Below are positions 1-8,450 of a stretch of DNA of 64,000 nucleotides, one piece after another (within the stretch, counting starts at the first letter, position 1; the number at the start of each line of letters is the position of its first letter). Below the pieces are notes generated by a model. It had not been told where the DNA came from, did no database searches, and saw nothing but the letters and a program-made list of their open reading frames with translations. The DNA lies in the NCBI RefSeq assembly GCF_002128405.1, contig NZ_NETJ01000001.1:248001-312000 (forward strand). The letters run 5' to 3'. The stretch is from Gottfriedia solisilvae. Lineage in GTDB: Bacteria; Bacillota; Bacilli; Bacillales; Bacillaceae_G. A program made the translations under genes and the position numbers.

Positions 1-778
1 AGTGATTACTGCGCTCATAAATATATAGTTTTGATTCTATTAAGTTCTCATTTATTTCTTCAGAAAAATATAATGGGCATTGTGCATCATACCTTCCACA
101 ATAAACAAAAATAGGCACTTTAACTTTAGTAAGTTCAGTTAATATGTCATATTTCGGTAAATCATAAAAAGAATAATAATCTAATCTTTTTTGTACAACT
201 TTACCGCTACTCGGTTTTGAAAAATATTCCTCACGCTTTTCAACATTATATAAAGACAGATCAGTCCATTCTTTGTTAGCCTGTCTGTTTTCTTCAATTG
301 TAGAATTGGCAGATTTTAAAACGGCGAATATTTCTTTTAATTTACTATTTAATGGACTTTTAGGGCAATACATACTTTTCTCATGGTCCATATATTTATT
401 AGTAGCAGTAGCTCCTCCTACTAATAATTTTGAAAGAGAACTAGGAAACAAGGTTACGTAATACAAACCGAGCATACCACCTGTTGAATGACCCGCATAA
501 CTCCATCTTTCAAGGCCAAGCGCAATTCTAATAGCTTCTAAATCTAAACAAGTTTCTCGCATGCTTAATTCTTCGTCCTTCATTACCTTGCATGAATTAC
601 CTGCTTCTTTTAAATTGATTAAGTAAACTGTAAATTCTTCAATGAATACGTCTGCAAAATAATTACCTAATTCATTAAATTCACTATATAAATGAGTAAT
701 ACATATTGGTTCCCCACTACCTTTTGTAAAAATCTCAAACGCTCCTCGACTTGTTTTTACAATCTGCTTCTCCCACAT
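1..778 (-). CDS. Alpha/beta hydrolase, 3' end cut by window edge
   Basis: I translated this minus-strand frame by hand. It starts at the ATG at 776-778, preceded by GGGGTG about eight bases upstream, and runs open off the left edge (259 codons seen). The serine nucleophile sits in GHSTGG (Ser98). A later CGRYDAQCP segment fits the acidic residue of the triad, and the last visible codon is the His of SNH, the likely catalytic histidine. This is the usual order for alpha/beta hydrolases of the proline iminopeptidase / haloperoxidase type. Substrate cannot be told. Only a short C-terminal tail should be missing. Confidence 0.8.
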   Translation of the reverse strand, partial: MWEKQIVKTSRGAFEIFTKGSGEPICITHLYSEFNELGNYFADVFIEEFTVYLINLKEAGNSCKVMKDEELSMRETCLDLEAIRIALGLERWSYAGHSTGGMLGLYYVTLFPSSLSKLLVGGATATNKYMDHEKSMYCPKSPLNSKLKEIFAVLKSANSTIEENRQANKEWTDLSLYNVEKREEYFSKPSSGKVVQKRLDYYSFYDLPKYDILTELTKVKVPIFVYCGRYDAQCPLYFSEEINENLIESKLYIYERSNH

Positions 779-852
779 AAGAAATTCACCCCAAAATTGC
801 TAATCATTTATTATTTAATTTTAATTCAATAGAATTCTGATGATTCCTTTAA

Positions 853-883
853 GCAAAAAAAGAACGGACTACCGAAGTAGACC
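853..883 (-). terminator. Intrinsic terminator with UUCG loop
   Basis: Read on the minus strand, GGTCTAC-TTCG-GTAGTCC (one mismatch) is followed by GTTCTTTTTTT. It lies just downstream of the small ORF at 932-1036. A near-copy of the hairpin lies at 6955-6982. Confidence 0.65.
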
Positions 884-931
884 ATCGAAATTCATTTCGA
901 ATATGAAAATTTCATGTCACATTGCTTGAGA

Positions 932-1036
932 TTAAAGAACAATCTTAACTATACCACCAACTAGTATTAGAATAGACACTGTCAAAAGAGTAATTTTAGT
1001 GGACCGGTTAGATTTATGAAAAAGTTTTATTAACAT
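932..1036 (-). CDS. 34-residue single-span membrane peptide
   Basis: Small ORF found by reading the minus strand. It has a good ribosome binding site (GAGGTG, six bases before the ATG at 1034-1036), a basic N-terminus (MLIKLFHKSNRSTK) and one hydrophobic stretch of about 16 residues, ending at TAA. A terminator follows within 50 bases, so it looks like a complete monocistronic unit. I do not recognise the family. The support is the RBS, the membrane-like composition and the terminator, not homology. Confidence 0.45.
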   Translation of the reverse strand: MLIKLFHKSNRSTKITLLTVSILILVGGIVKIVL

Positions 1037-1326
1037 GTTCTACACCTCAATTTCTAATATTTCCTACTACAATTTTTATGAAAACGTGTTTAATAAGATA
1101 CCAGTATGATAGTAATTATTATTTGTATCCTTTTAACGCCTTTCCTAACTGATTATCTGATTAAACAGACAAATTATGTTACAAAATTATGATGTAGCTT
1201 GAAATCATTAGAGTATCAATAGATTAACCGTTTAAGTAAAACTATTATTTTTTAACTTTTGGTAAGAAAGGTCTTTCTCCTTACCCACATTTCTATGGTA
1301 TATTGAAAAAAGTGGGAGTTGATAAT

Positions 1327-2148
1327 ATGTTTTTAGAACTGTTCGATCAGTTGCCTGTAAGAATTTTAACTGCGGCACTGCTGATTATATTCACAGTATA
1401 TTTAATCCGAAAATCGATCAAGCTTTTCTTTGATAAAACGAGTTTGTTGGATGAAAAGCGTGAAGAGACAATTATGCATTTCGCTAAACAGGTGACAAAA
1501 GTATTAGGATGGGTATTATTCTTACTTTATGTAATAAGTGAAAGTGATTTCATTGATCTCGGCAATTTTATTGCTGGTTCTGTCGTTGTGGCAGGTGCCG
1601 TAGCATTAATACTACAGCATATCATTAGGGATTATATTATGGGGCTAACTTATTTGCTTGAGCGACAAATTCATCTCGGTGACTATGTGATCATAAACGG
1701 AAACCGTCAGGGGAAAATTGAGGAAATTAGTATGCGCTTCTTGAAAATCCGCCAATATGATGGTTATCTATATACTGTCTCTTATAGTAATATCACGGAG
1801 CTTCAAAACGGGAACCGCGGGATGCGACGTGTGAACGAGAGTCTTGTCCTCAATTATAAGCAAAATCCTGACGACGCATTCAAGGTGCTAGAGGAAGTTG
1901 CAAAAACTTGTAATGAAAAATATGGTGAATTCCTGTTACGGGATGAAACCGGAGTTCCTGTTGAGAGTTTCAGATTCAACCAAATTACTGAACTAAATGT
2001 GGATTTCAGAGGTAACCGATTCTCTTTATCTGGTCTTGTGAACGAATCGAACTATGTTGAAGCCGGAAAAAAAGTTAGGTATGAATTGGCAAAGGCTGCC
2101 CACCAATACGATTTGATGATGGCAGAGAGTCTAAATACAAGCCATTAA
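1327..2148 (+). CDS. MscS-family mechanosensitive channel
   Basis: Small-conductance mechanosensitive channel that releases solutes on hypo-osmotic shock. I chose the ATG at 1327 because GGGAG lies nine bases upstream; an in-frame TTG at 1303 has no such site. The 273-residue product has hydrophobic spans near residues 8-28, 50-70 and 78-105. The third is rich in Gly and Ala (GNFIAGSVVVAGAVAL), like the pore-lining TM3 of MscS. It is followed by the beta-domain motif GDYVIINGNRQGKIEEIS and a mixed alpha/beta C-terminus. It is a lone gene, convergent with the DinB gene across a shared terminator. Confidence 0.9.
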   Translation: MFLELFDQLPVRILTAALLIIFTVYLIRKSIKLFFDKTSLLDEKREETIMHFAKQVTKVLGWVLFLLYVISESDFIDLGNFIAGSVVVAGAVALILQHIIRDYIMGLTYLLERQIHLGDYVIINGNRQGKIEEISMRFLKIRQYDGYLYTVSYSNITELQNGNRGMRRVNESLVLNYKQNPDDAFKVLEEVAKTCNEKYGEFLLRDETGVPVESFRFNQITELNVDFRGNRFSLSGLVNESNYVEAGKKVRYELAKAAHQYDLMMAESLNTSH

Positions 2149-2180
2149 AAAAAGCAATAGTTCATTACTCTTGCTTTTTA
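2147..2180. terminator. Bidirectional terminator
   Basis: AAAAAGCAA and TTGCTTTTT arms around a 13-base loop, with A-rich and T-rich flanks, between the convergent mscS-like and DinB genes. It overlaps the stop codon of the latter. Confidence 0.7.
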
Positions 2181-2639
2181 TTTATTTAAAACTTTTATCA
2201 TGCTAAATATGACACCGAGATGTTCGGAAACATGTGATACATTATAAATGAGTAAATCTTCAATTGTATTTGCTTCTAGAAAATTCTTTTTAACATCAGT
2301 ATCAAGTTTACCATTCAAAGCTTCGTGGATATAATCAAGTTGTTCTTTCAATTGTTCAATTAATAAATCACAAGTAGGCGGTTCTTCTTTCCAATCAAGT
2401 GGTTTTGTACCATATGCAAAAAATATTTGATAGCTTTCTGGTAGAACCTTTTTTTGTTCAGAAAGCCGAAGTACATGGTTTTCAGTAGAATAAAGAATAT
2501 GACCTAGTTGCCAATGAATACTATTTTTAAAACCTTCAGGTACAACATTTCTCTTATTTTCAGGACATTTCTTAATCAAATCAAACAATTTATTATATTT
2601 TTTATTTAATAGTTTAAAAACATAAGATGAATCATTCAT
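2178..2639 (-). CDS. DinB-superfamily protein
   Basis: 153-residue four-helix-bundle protein of the DinB/YfiT superfamily. These are often metal-binding and some are thiol-dependent transferases. The three metal-ligand histidines are visible: one in the WQLGHI segment (about residue 47) and a pair in HVSEHL near residues 136-140. Its closest relative in this window is the protein at 11001-11474, which shares the R.VPEGF.N.I.W..GHI block. The start ATG follows a GGGGGAC site. It sits alone between terminators. Substrate and thiol partner are unknown. Confidence 0.8.
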   Translation of the reverse strand: MNDSSYVFKLLNKKYNKLFDLIKKCPENKRNVVPEGFKNSIHWQLGHILYSTENHVLRLSEQKKVLPESYQIFFAYGTKPLDWKEEPPTCDLLIEQLKEQLDYIHEALNGKLDTDVKKNFLEANTIEDLLIYNVSHVSEHLGVIFSMIKVLNK

Positions 2640-2677
2640 TATTGTCCCCCTGATTTTACTTGCGATAAATATGTATC

Positions 2678-2711
2678 AAAAAAGGAATTTCAAAAGTGAA
2701 ATTCCTTCTTT
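2678..2711 (-). terminator. Intrinsic terminator after ATP-grasp gene
   Basis: On the minus strand GGAATTTC-ACTTTT-GAAATTCC is followed by TTTTTTGAT. It closes the riboswitch-controlled two-gene operon upstream. Confidence 0.85.
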
Positions 2712-2747
2712 ACATAGATTTTATTATGTTTTTGCTATTACATCAAA

Positions 2748-3701
2748 TTAAGCCTTTGTAGTAGTGTAGTTTTCTTCTAATGTTTTCTTTAGAAACGAAG
2801 CTAATTCAAGCATACCATATTTTCCAGCTTTTGCTTCAGCATCAGAATTATAGTTCGTGTTTGTATTGATATCGTAAGTAAATATTGTTCCTTCAGCATT
2901 TCTGATAAATTCAATTCCAGCTACTTGAATATTATTATTAACTAAAACGTCTTTATATTTATTTAATATTTCATCTTCAAATCCTTCAATAATTTGGAAC
3001 TTAGGTTTCTCTTCTACTTCTTCTCCAACCGGGCAGAATAGATCGCCAATTTGGCATACGTCCGCTGGGCAAAGTTCAAAACCTTCCGAAGTATCAACCT
3101 TAACAGCATATACAAAGTTTCCTCCGACAAACTCACAACGAGTTATATAGCTTTCAGGAGACAGTATGTATTCTTGAATAAGGGTAATGCCATCGACTGG
3201 TTCTTCGAAAGTAGTTCCTTCCACATAAGTTTTTAATGCTTCAATACTATGAAATAATTGAACACCTAATCCTTTACCTGCTCGATTATGCTTCGTAATA
3301 AATGACTGTCCTGCAAAACTTTCAGCTGCCTTCAAAATGTTTTCTTTTCCAACCGCTGCAATTGTTTTTGGCGTCTTAACACCATACTTGTTTAATTCTA
3401 AGTATTGCAAAACCTTACTAACTTCTAGTTTTAGTGCATTCGTTCCATTTAACACCGTACGTCCATGAGCTTCAAGCCAAGCTAATACTTGCGCAGTAAA
3501 TTCAGCCGCAAAACGATGATCACGTGTGTGAGAAGAAGCACTCATTCTGCTATAAAAAATACCTTCTGGTGGTTCGGTGGATAAATCTAAAGTTCCTTCG
3601 TCTAAATGCCATTCTTCATAAGGAACACCAAGTTCCTCCAATCTTTTTGTTAAATGGACTGTCCACTCACTATTTTCATGAATTACATATACTTTACTCA
3701 T
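2748..3701 (-). CDS. ATP-grasp (RimK-like) ligase, second gene of the S-box operon
   Basis: 317-residue ATP-grasp protein, a fold that joins a carboxylate to an amine or thiol through an acyl phosphate. The nucleotide-binding part shows FITKHNRAGKGLGVQLF near residues 134-150, and the metal/phosphate site shows FTYDINTNTNYNSDAE near 270-285, as in RimK and glutathione-synthetase relatives. It starts 15 bases after the monooxygenase at 3717-4766 ends, with its own RBS (GAAAGGGG), and is followed by a terminator, so the two form one operon under the SAM riboswitch. That context points to sulfur or methionine metabolism. The substrates are not known and it is not an obvious gshB. Confidence 0.8.
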   Translation of the reverse strand: MSKVYVIHENSEWTVHLTKRLEELGVPYEEWHLDEGTLDLSTEPPEGIFYSRMSASSHTRDHRFAAEFTAQVLAWLEAHGRTVLNGTNALKLEVSKVLQYLELNKYGVKTPKTIAAVGKENILKAAESFAGQSFITKHNRAGKGLGVQLFHSIEALKTYVEGTTFEEPVDGITLIQEYILSPESYITRCEFVGGNFVYAVKVDTSEGFELCPADVCQIGDLFCPVGEEVEEKPKFQIIEGFEDEILNKYKDVLVNNNIQVAGIEFIRNAEGTIFTYDINTNTNYNSDAEAKAGKYGMLELASFLKKTLEENYTTTKA

Positions 3702-3716
3702 TTTTACGACCCCTTT

Positions 3717-4766
3717 CTAGTTCTTTATTAAACTACGTTTTTGTTCAACTAATGGCATAACCTGTTTTGAAAATCGTTCCATTTCCTCAAGTTGAGGAGA
3801 AAATTGTAATAATAATAAGTCTAAGCCAGATTCTTCATATTGTAAAATTCGATTTGCAATTTGCTCTGGAGTTCCTACTAAATTTGGGCGTAGACCTCGG
3901 TTAGACACCGAGTAATCCTGTAATTGAATTTGTTGCTCCAATTGTGACTTTGTAGTGAAGTCTTTAAATCCAGCATATCCGCTTGAATCCTTCACATTTG
4001 TGATTTTTTCAAGCTCAGCTTGTGCCTCTTCTTCAGTATCACGGCATATAACATACGCAGCCATTCCAAAAGAACTGAATGGTGCATTATCAGTTTGTTC
4101 ACGACGTGCTTTCATATCTGCAATTTTTCGTTCAATCTCTTCAACAGTTCCACCATGCATTACATATGCATCACATTTTTCTGCAATGGTTTGCTTGCCT
4201 TTTTCACTTTCACCACCTGCATATAGAATCGGGTTAGGTCTCTGAACAGGCTTTGGAGCAAGCTTCGTTTCTTTCAGGTCGTAAAATTGGCCAGAATAAT
4301 TGAAGGTTTCTTCTCTCCATAAACCTTTTAGTACATCAATAAACTCTTCGGTACGAGCATAACGTTCATCATGTTCTGTAAAAATACCGCCATATTGACG
4401 CGCCTCGTCTGCCCACCAAGCAGAAACAACATTTAACGTAAATCGTCCGTTACTGATTCGATCAATATTTGCTGCCATTTTTGCTGCTACAGCTGGATTA
4501 TGAAACCCAGGCCGAATCGCCGTCATAATTTCTATTTTTTCTGTCACCGCTGCAAGTGCTGCTGCTGTAGACCAAGCTTCAAGAGAGTCATGCTCTGGTC
4601 CCTTAATATCATTTAAATTTAATTCAGCTATTAAAGTAGTTGAGTAGCCCCATTTTTCAGCTGATTGAATAACATCTTTTGCATATTCATAAGTTGGCGG
4701 CATATTTTCATCATCGACATTTCGTAACCATCCTCCAAAAATCGGTAACCAAAAACCATATTTCAT
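3717..4766 (-). CDS. LLM-class FMNH2-dependent monooxygenase (SsuD/SfnG-like)
   Basis: 349-residue luciferase-like monooxygenase of the alkanesulfonate / dimethylsulfone branch. These use reduced FMN and O2 to break C-S bonds or hydroxylate sulfur compounds. Family marks include an N-terminal MKYGFWLPIFGGW, RPGFHNPAVAAKMAANID, GRFTLNVVSAWW, EHDERYARTEEF and KPVQRPNPILYAGGES. It is the first gene behind a complete SAM-I riboswitch, so expression should rise when SAM is low, as expected for scavenging organosulfur. No flavin reductase or ABC sulfonate transporter lies beside it. The exact substrate is unknown; SfnG-type or SsuD-type are both possible. Confidence 0.85.
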   Translation of the reverse strand: MKYGFWLPIFGGWLRNVDDENMPPTYEYAKDVIQSAEKWGYSTTLIAELNLNDIKGPEHDSLEAWSTAAALAAVTEKIEIMTAIRPGFHNPAVAAKMAANIDRISNGRFTLNVVSAWWADEARQYGGIFTEHDERYARTEEFIDVLKGLWREETFNYSGQFYDLKETKLAPKPVQRPNPILYAGGESEKGKQTIAEKCDAYVMHGGTVEEIERKIADMKARREQTDNAPFSSFGMAAYVICRDTEEEAQAELEKITNVKDSSGYAGFKDFTTKSQLEQQIQLQDYSVSNRGLRPNLVGTPEQIANRILQYEESGLDLLLLQFSPQLEEMERFSKQVMPLVEQKRSLIKN

Positions 4767-4836
4767 TTAGACACTCTCCCTTATTTTCACTTTCACCAAG
4801 TTTACCTATCTACTAAGTTGGAATTGTACTTAAAAT

Positions 4837-4979
4837 AAAAAACTCTCCTCCAAAAGAAGAGAGTTTAAAACTCTCTTCTCATCTTTCAAGCATGTGCTTG
4901 TTGGAATTGGCACAGTATTCATAAGAACCTGCTGCCGAGGCTTCAAAGGGCCAGTCCCTCCACCTCTCTAGATAAGAAG
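4837..4979 (-). promoter_or_regulatory. SAM-I (S-box) riboswitch with terminator/antiterminator
   Basis: Read on the minus strand, this is a textbook S-box. P1 is CTTCTTATC (4971-4979) pairing with GATGAGAAG (4875-4883). Conserved core pieces AGAGGTGGAGGGACTGGCCC, GAAGCCTCGGCAGC and AGGTGCCAATTCC-like GTGCCAATTCC lie between. Downstream, GAGAAGAGAGTT can pair with AACTCTCTTC to form the antiterminator. The alternative hairpin AACTCTCTTC-TTTT-GGAGGAGAGTT followed by TTTTTT (4837-4866) is the terminator. SAM binding stabilises P1 and so favours termination. It controls the monooxygenase and ATP-grasp genes. Confidence 0.97.
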
Positions 4980-5015
4980 AAAAATATAAATTCAAACTTT
5001 TTTATTAATAAAGTG

Positions 5016-5044
5016 ATAATAGTTTAAATTTTTTTAATTGTCAA
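5016..5044 (-). promoter_or_regulatory. Sigma-A promoter for the S-box leader
   Basis: On the minus strand TTGACA (5039-5044), a 17-base spacer, then TATTAT (5016-5021). The expected start falls about 30 bases before the P1 stem of the riboswitch. Confidence 0.8.
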
Positions 5045-5239
5045 TTAATTCACTCTAATGTTAACCTGTTTTTTAAACTGATAGATGATAGCTACTTTAA
5101 AACAGTACTTTGTCTAAATTTCCTGTTTTATTAAACTACAATAGTCACAAAAATCTGGAGTTTTTCTCCCTTATATTTTGCGAACGTAGATGTAGATCAA
5201 TCATTTCATTACTAATTTAACACATATAAAAATTACTTC

Positions 5240-5265
5240 AAAAAAAGAGCAGCCATTGGCTACTC
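5240..5265 (-). terminator. Intrinsic terminator after flotillin gene
   Basis: On the minus strand GAGTAGCC-AAT-GGCTGCTC is followed by TTTTTTTGAA, 14 bases after the stop codon. Confidence 0.85.
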
Positions 5266-5278
5266 TACAAAATAATAG

Positions 5279-6763
5279 TTATTCGATAGTATTTGTTCCA
5301 TCAGACTTGCTATTTTCTATACTTTGTTCAGGTAAAACAGTGACAGCGCCTTGATTTATATAGCCATTCGTCTTGGATGCATATGACTTGATCAATTCAG
5401 CTATATCAATACCTGTCATTTCTTTTAATGGCTCTTGCATTTCGACCATTGTTTTTGTAATGCTCTTTCCGAATGATGGGATCCCTTGACCGTTACCTGA
5501 ATCAATAATTTTAACTGATTCAATATTATTAAGTGGTTGAGCAATTTTTTCTGCAAAAATAGGGAGCATTTCAATTAACTTTTCTGTGATGATGACCTCA
5601 CCATGTTTTTCCATCGCTTCAGCTAATAACTTACGTGCTTCCGCTTCTGCCTTACCACGTTCACGAATAACGTCCGCCTCAGCTGAACCTTCTGCCTTAC
5701 GAATTTTGGCTTTTGCTTCCCCATCAATCTCAGCTTTACGTGCCTCAGCTTCAGCTTTACGAGTTGTTTCATAATATTCTGCATCTGCTTTTGTTTTACG
5801 TACTTTACTTTCCTCTTCTTCTAGTCTAACTGCTCGTTCACGCTCTAGGAATTTAAGTGATAATTCTTCTTCTTTTACTTCTTTAGCTAATTTGGCTTTT
5901 TCAAGTTCATAAGACTGTTCTGATTTTGCACGAGCACGTTCGGTTTCTTCCATGAAGGCTGCGTCTTTTATATCTTTTTCCTTTTTCGATTCTGCGATTG
6001 CAATTTGACGTTTATATTCTTCTTCTTTTGCCTCTTGATCGGTTTGTGCTTTATGTATACGAGTTTCACGCTCACTATTTGCTTCAGCGATTTCTGCCAA
6101 TTTACGAACTTCAGCGATTCGTGGTCTACCTAAGTTTTCTAAGTATCCATTCTCCTCATCAGCGTCACGTAAATCTGTTAGACCTAATGATGTAATTTTA
6201 AATCCCATTAAATCAAGTTGCTTTTGTGCGACTTCAGATACATCTTGATTAAATTTTTCACGGTTACTATTAATATCTTCTACCGTCATTTTAGAAAGAA
6301 TCGCACGAAGATTACTTCCAAGAACCTCAATAATTTCTGCTTCAATTTCTTCTTGTTTCTTACCTAAAAATTGTTCTGCATAGTTTGCGATCCCATTTAA
6401 AGTATCCGCTACCTTAACCATTGCTACTGCATCAGCAACAATTGGTACACCACCATTTGTATAGACTCTTGGCGTTGATAACTTTAATTGAAAGGATGTC
6501 AGATTAACAGGTGTTGATGTTTGGAAACGTCTTAGACGGTATCCACCACCTCGAATAATTTTCATTGATCGACCTTCTTGGTCTGTAAAGATATTTGTTT
6601 CTTTCTCAGGATCACCTAATTTCGGACCTGTAATAATTAAAGCTTGATTTGATTTAGCAGTTCGATAACGATACCTGATCCAAAAAAAATAGGCTACACC
6701 ACCAATTGCAGCTATGATCAGTACTGGAATTAAAAACAAAAGTCCTCCTAAAAAACTTAGCAT
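5279..6763 (-). CDS. floT: Flotillin-like membrane scaffold (FloT/YuaG)
   Basis: SPFH/flotillin protein that organises lipid-raft-like membrane domains. I take the ATG at 6763 as start because AAGGAGG lies seven bases before it; an upstream in-frame codon at 6790 overlaps that site. The 494-residue product has a membrane hairpin near residues 5-25, an SPFH domain (about 30-190), then a long charged coiled coil of Glu-Ala-Lys repeats (KAEAEARKAEIDGEAKAKIR) to about residue 400, and an AEKIAQPLNNIESVKIIDSG segment typical of flotillins. In B. subtilis floT follows the NfeD-like yuaF. No such partner is next to it here; the gene has its own terminator and stands alone. Confidence 0.92.
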   Translation of the reverse strand: MLSFLGGLLFLIPVLIIAAIGGVAYFFWIRYRYRTAKSNQALIITGPKLGDPEKETNIFTDQEGRSMKIIRGGGYRLRRFQTSTPVNLTSFQLKLSTPRVYTNGGVPIVADAVAMVKVADTLNGIANYAEQFLGKKQEEIEAEIIEVLGSNLRAILSKMTVEDINSNREKFNQDVSEVAQKQLDLMGFKITSLGLTDLRDADEENGYLENLGRPRIAEVRKLAEIAEANSERETRIHKAQTDQEAKEEEYKRQIAIAESKKEKDIKDAAFMEETERARAKSEQSYELEKAKLAKEVKEEELSLKFLERERAVRLEEEESKVRKTKADAEYYETTRKAEAEARKAEIDGEAKAKIRKAEGSAEADVIRERGKAEAEARKLLAEAMEKHGEVIITEKLIEMLPIFAEKIAQPLNNIESVKIIDSGNGQGIPSFGKSITKTMVEMQEPLKEMTGIDIAELIKSYASKTNGYINQGAVTVLPEQSIENSKSDGTNTIE

Positions 6764-6954
6764 TGCATTTCCTCCTTCTAAAATTTCCAAAATATTACAT
6801 TTATTGTATTATTCGACATAAATGATTAAATCCCTTGTTAAAAAACCTCCGTTTACTTATCCATTTTTGCAAGTAAAGTACGCGTTAGTTGATTACAACT
6901 ACTGTCTTAAGAGATTCTAATTCTATAAGTAACAATCTTTATAAAGAATCTAAA

Positions 6955-6982
6955 AATAATAAACGGACTACCGAAGCAGCCC
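6955..6982 (-). terminator. Intrinsic terminator with UUCG loop
   Basis: On the minus strand GGGCTGC-TTCG-GTAGTCC (pairs allowing G-U) is followed by GTTTATTATTTTT. It lies about 75 bases after the carbonic anhydrase gene. Confidence 0.65.
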
Positions 6983-7057
6983 ATTATTTTTTCTATAAAG
7001 AATGCGTTAGATGTTTGGTAATTTAATAGAATAATTGATTTAAGATAGATTTCTTAA

Positions 7058-7741
7058 TTAGTTATGGTTATATGCCATTCCACAAGAGCAACGATTTCTT
7101 CCAATTAGCAGGTGATAGGATGCGGGTAATTCCTGATTGACTTGTTGAACTGCAATAGCAAATTCATTACTATCACTAGGTACCTGAGTTAGTGCGTCCG
7201 CTTTTTCTTGAGAATCAATAACTGCTCCAGGTGGCACAAATGTATTTGCTGGAATTGTGACACCGTTTGTAACTACGGCGTTATAGGAAATAAATGCTCC
7301 TCTTCCGACAATCGCGGTATAAACAATTGCATTAAACCCAACAAATACTTTGTCGGCGATATAACATGGCCCATGAATAAGAGCACCATGGGCTATACTC
7401 ACTTCATTACCAATGAAGATAGAAAATTTTCTTCCTACAACTGAAATTTTTTTATTTGCTAAACCATGCAGAATGACTCGATCCTGGATATTTGTGTGAG
7501 AACCTATATAAAAAGGTGTTCCTTCATCAGCACGTATTGTTACATTAGGAGCTACATACACATTGTTTCTAAGCGTTACATCACCTATAACACTCGTAAA
7601 CTGACTTACAAATGCAGTTTGATCAATAGTAGGATAATGTTGAATAAGATTATATGAAGTTATGGGGTTTGGACTTATGAAAGGTTCAAAACAGCAAGAA
7701 GGATTATTAGAATAGGAGTTTGATTCTTTATTATCTCTCAC
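7058..7741 (-). CDS. Gamma-class carbonic anhydrase (CamH-like)
   Basis: 227-residue left-handed beta-helix protein resembling archaeal Cam. The segment TIRADEGTPFYIG matches the Arg/Asp/Glu loop of Cam. The three zinc-ligand histidines are visible: VILHG, and AHGALIHGP for the other two. The acidic loop that carries the proton-shuttle Glu84 of Cam is missing after VILHG, which is the mark of the CamH subclass. Start is a GTG with GAGGTG five bases upstream. Unusual additions are a Cys-Cys pair in the first 20 residues and CSCGMAYNHN at the C-terminus. Monocistronic. Reaction: CO2 hydration, if the shuttle is not essential. Confidence 0.82.
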   Translation of the reverse strand: MRDNKESNSYSNNPSCCFEPFISPNPITSYNLIQHYPTIDQTAFVSQFTSVIGDVTLRNNVYVAPNVTIRADEGTPFYIGSHTNIQDRVILHGLANKKISVVGRKFSIFIGNEVSIAHGALIHGPCYIADKVFVGFNAIVYTAIVGRGAFISYNAVVTNGVTIPANTFVPPGAVIDSQEKADALTQVPSDSNEFAIAVQQVNQELPASYHLLIGRNRCSCGMAYNHN

Positions 7742-7834
7742 GTTATCACCTCATTTACAATTTATTTTTTTAATCACGTTTTATGCCTTAATAAAATATA
7801 GATTCGTTTGCTGAAAGCGGTATTTAAAAATATA

Positions 7835-7862
7835 AAAAAAGCTGCTATTTAGGCAGCTTTTG
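7835..7862 (-). terminator. Intrinsic terminator
   Basis: On the minus strand AAAAGCTGC-CTAAATA-GCAGCTTTT followed by TTTATATTTTT, downstream of the VOC gene. Confidence 0.85.
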
Positions 7863-7933
7863 ATTTTTAACTATATTTTGTCTATGTAAAATACTCATGC
7901 TAGTTTTATGTTGAAAAAGTAGAATATTAAATC

Positions 7934-8356
7934 TTAATAAATCCTTTTTGCGAATGGATGATTTTCTGAAAACTGTATTAAATCCCACAAATTTCCGTAT
8001 AAATCCTTAAATACTGCTACAGTACCGTAATCTTGTGTTTTGGGTTCTCTTACAAATTCGATTCCTCTTGAAGTCATTTCGTTATAATCTCTCCAAAAAT
8101 CATCTGTACCTAGAAAGAGAAAAACTCTTCCTCCTGCTTGGTTCCCTATAAAAGACTCTTGCTCTGTTTTAGATGCTTTTGCTAGTAATATTGTAGTACC
8201 ATTTGAACCCGGAGGTGATACAACTACCCATCTCTTATCTTGTTCAGGCTGGTATGTATCTTCTAACAATTGAAAATTTAGTTTATTAGTATAAAAATTT
8301 ATAGCTTCTTCATAATCTTTTACAACTAGCGCTATATGTACAATTGATTGAATCAT
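7934..8356 (-). CDS. VOC / glyoxalase-fold protein
   Basis: 140-residue single-unit protein of the vicinal oxygen chelate superfamily. It opens with IVHIALVVKDYEEAINFY, the usual first beta-alpha unit, and closes with DLYGNLWDLIQF, where the Asn-Leu-Trp-Asp-Leu block corresponds to the metal-binding end of glyoxalase-like domains. His7 and Glu/Asp near the C-terminus are possible metal ligands. Such stand-alone proteins in Bacillus are often annotated as glyoxalase or bleomycin-resistance-like, without a proven substrate. Good RBS (TTAGGAG) and own terminator. Confidence 0.8.
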   Translation of the reverse strand: MIQSIVHIALVVKDYEEAINFYTNKLNFQLLEDTYQPEQDKRWVVVSPPGSNGTTILLAKASKTEQESFIGNQAGGRVFLFLGTDDFWRDYNEMTSRGIEFVREPKTQDYGTVAVFKDLYGNLWDLIQFSENHPFAKRIY

Positions 8357-8450
8357 TTTAGTTTCTCCTAACTAGCTTATTGCTACTATTGCTTAACGAC
8401 AAATGCAAATGTATTTAAAAAAAAGACTCTATGAATGACAATGAGGATTA

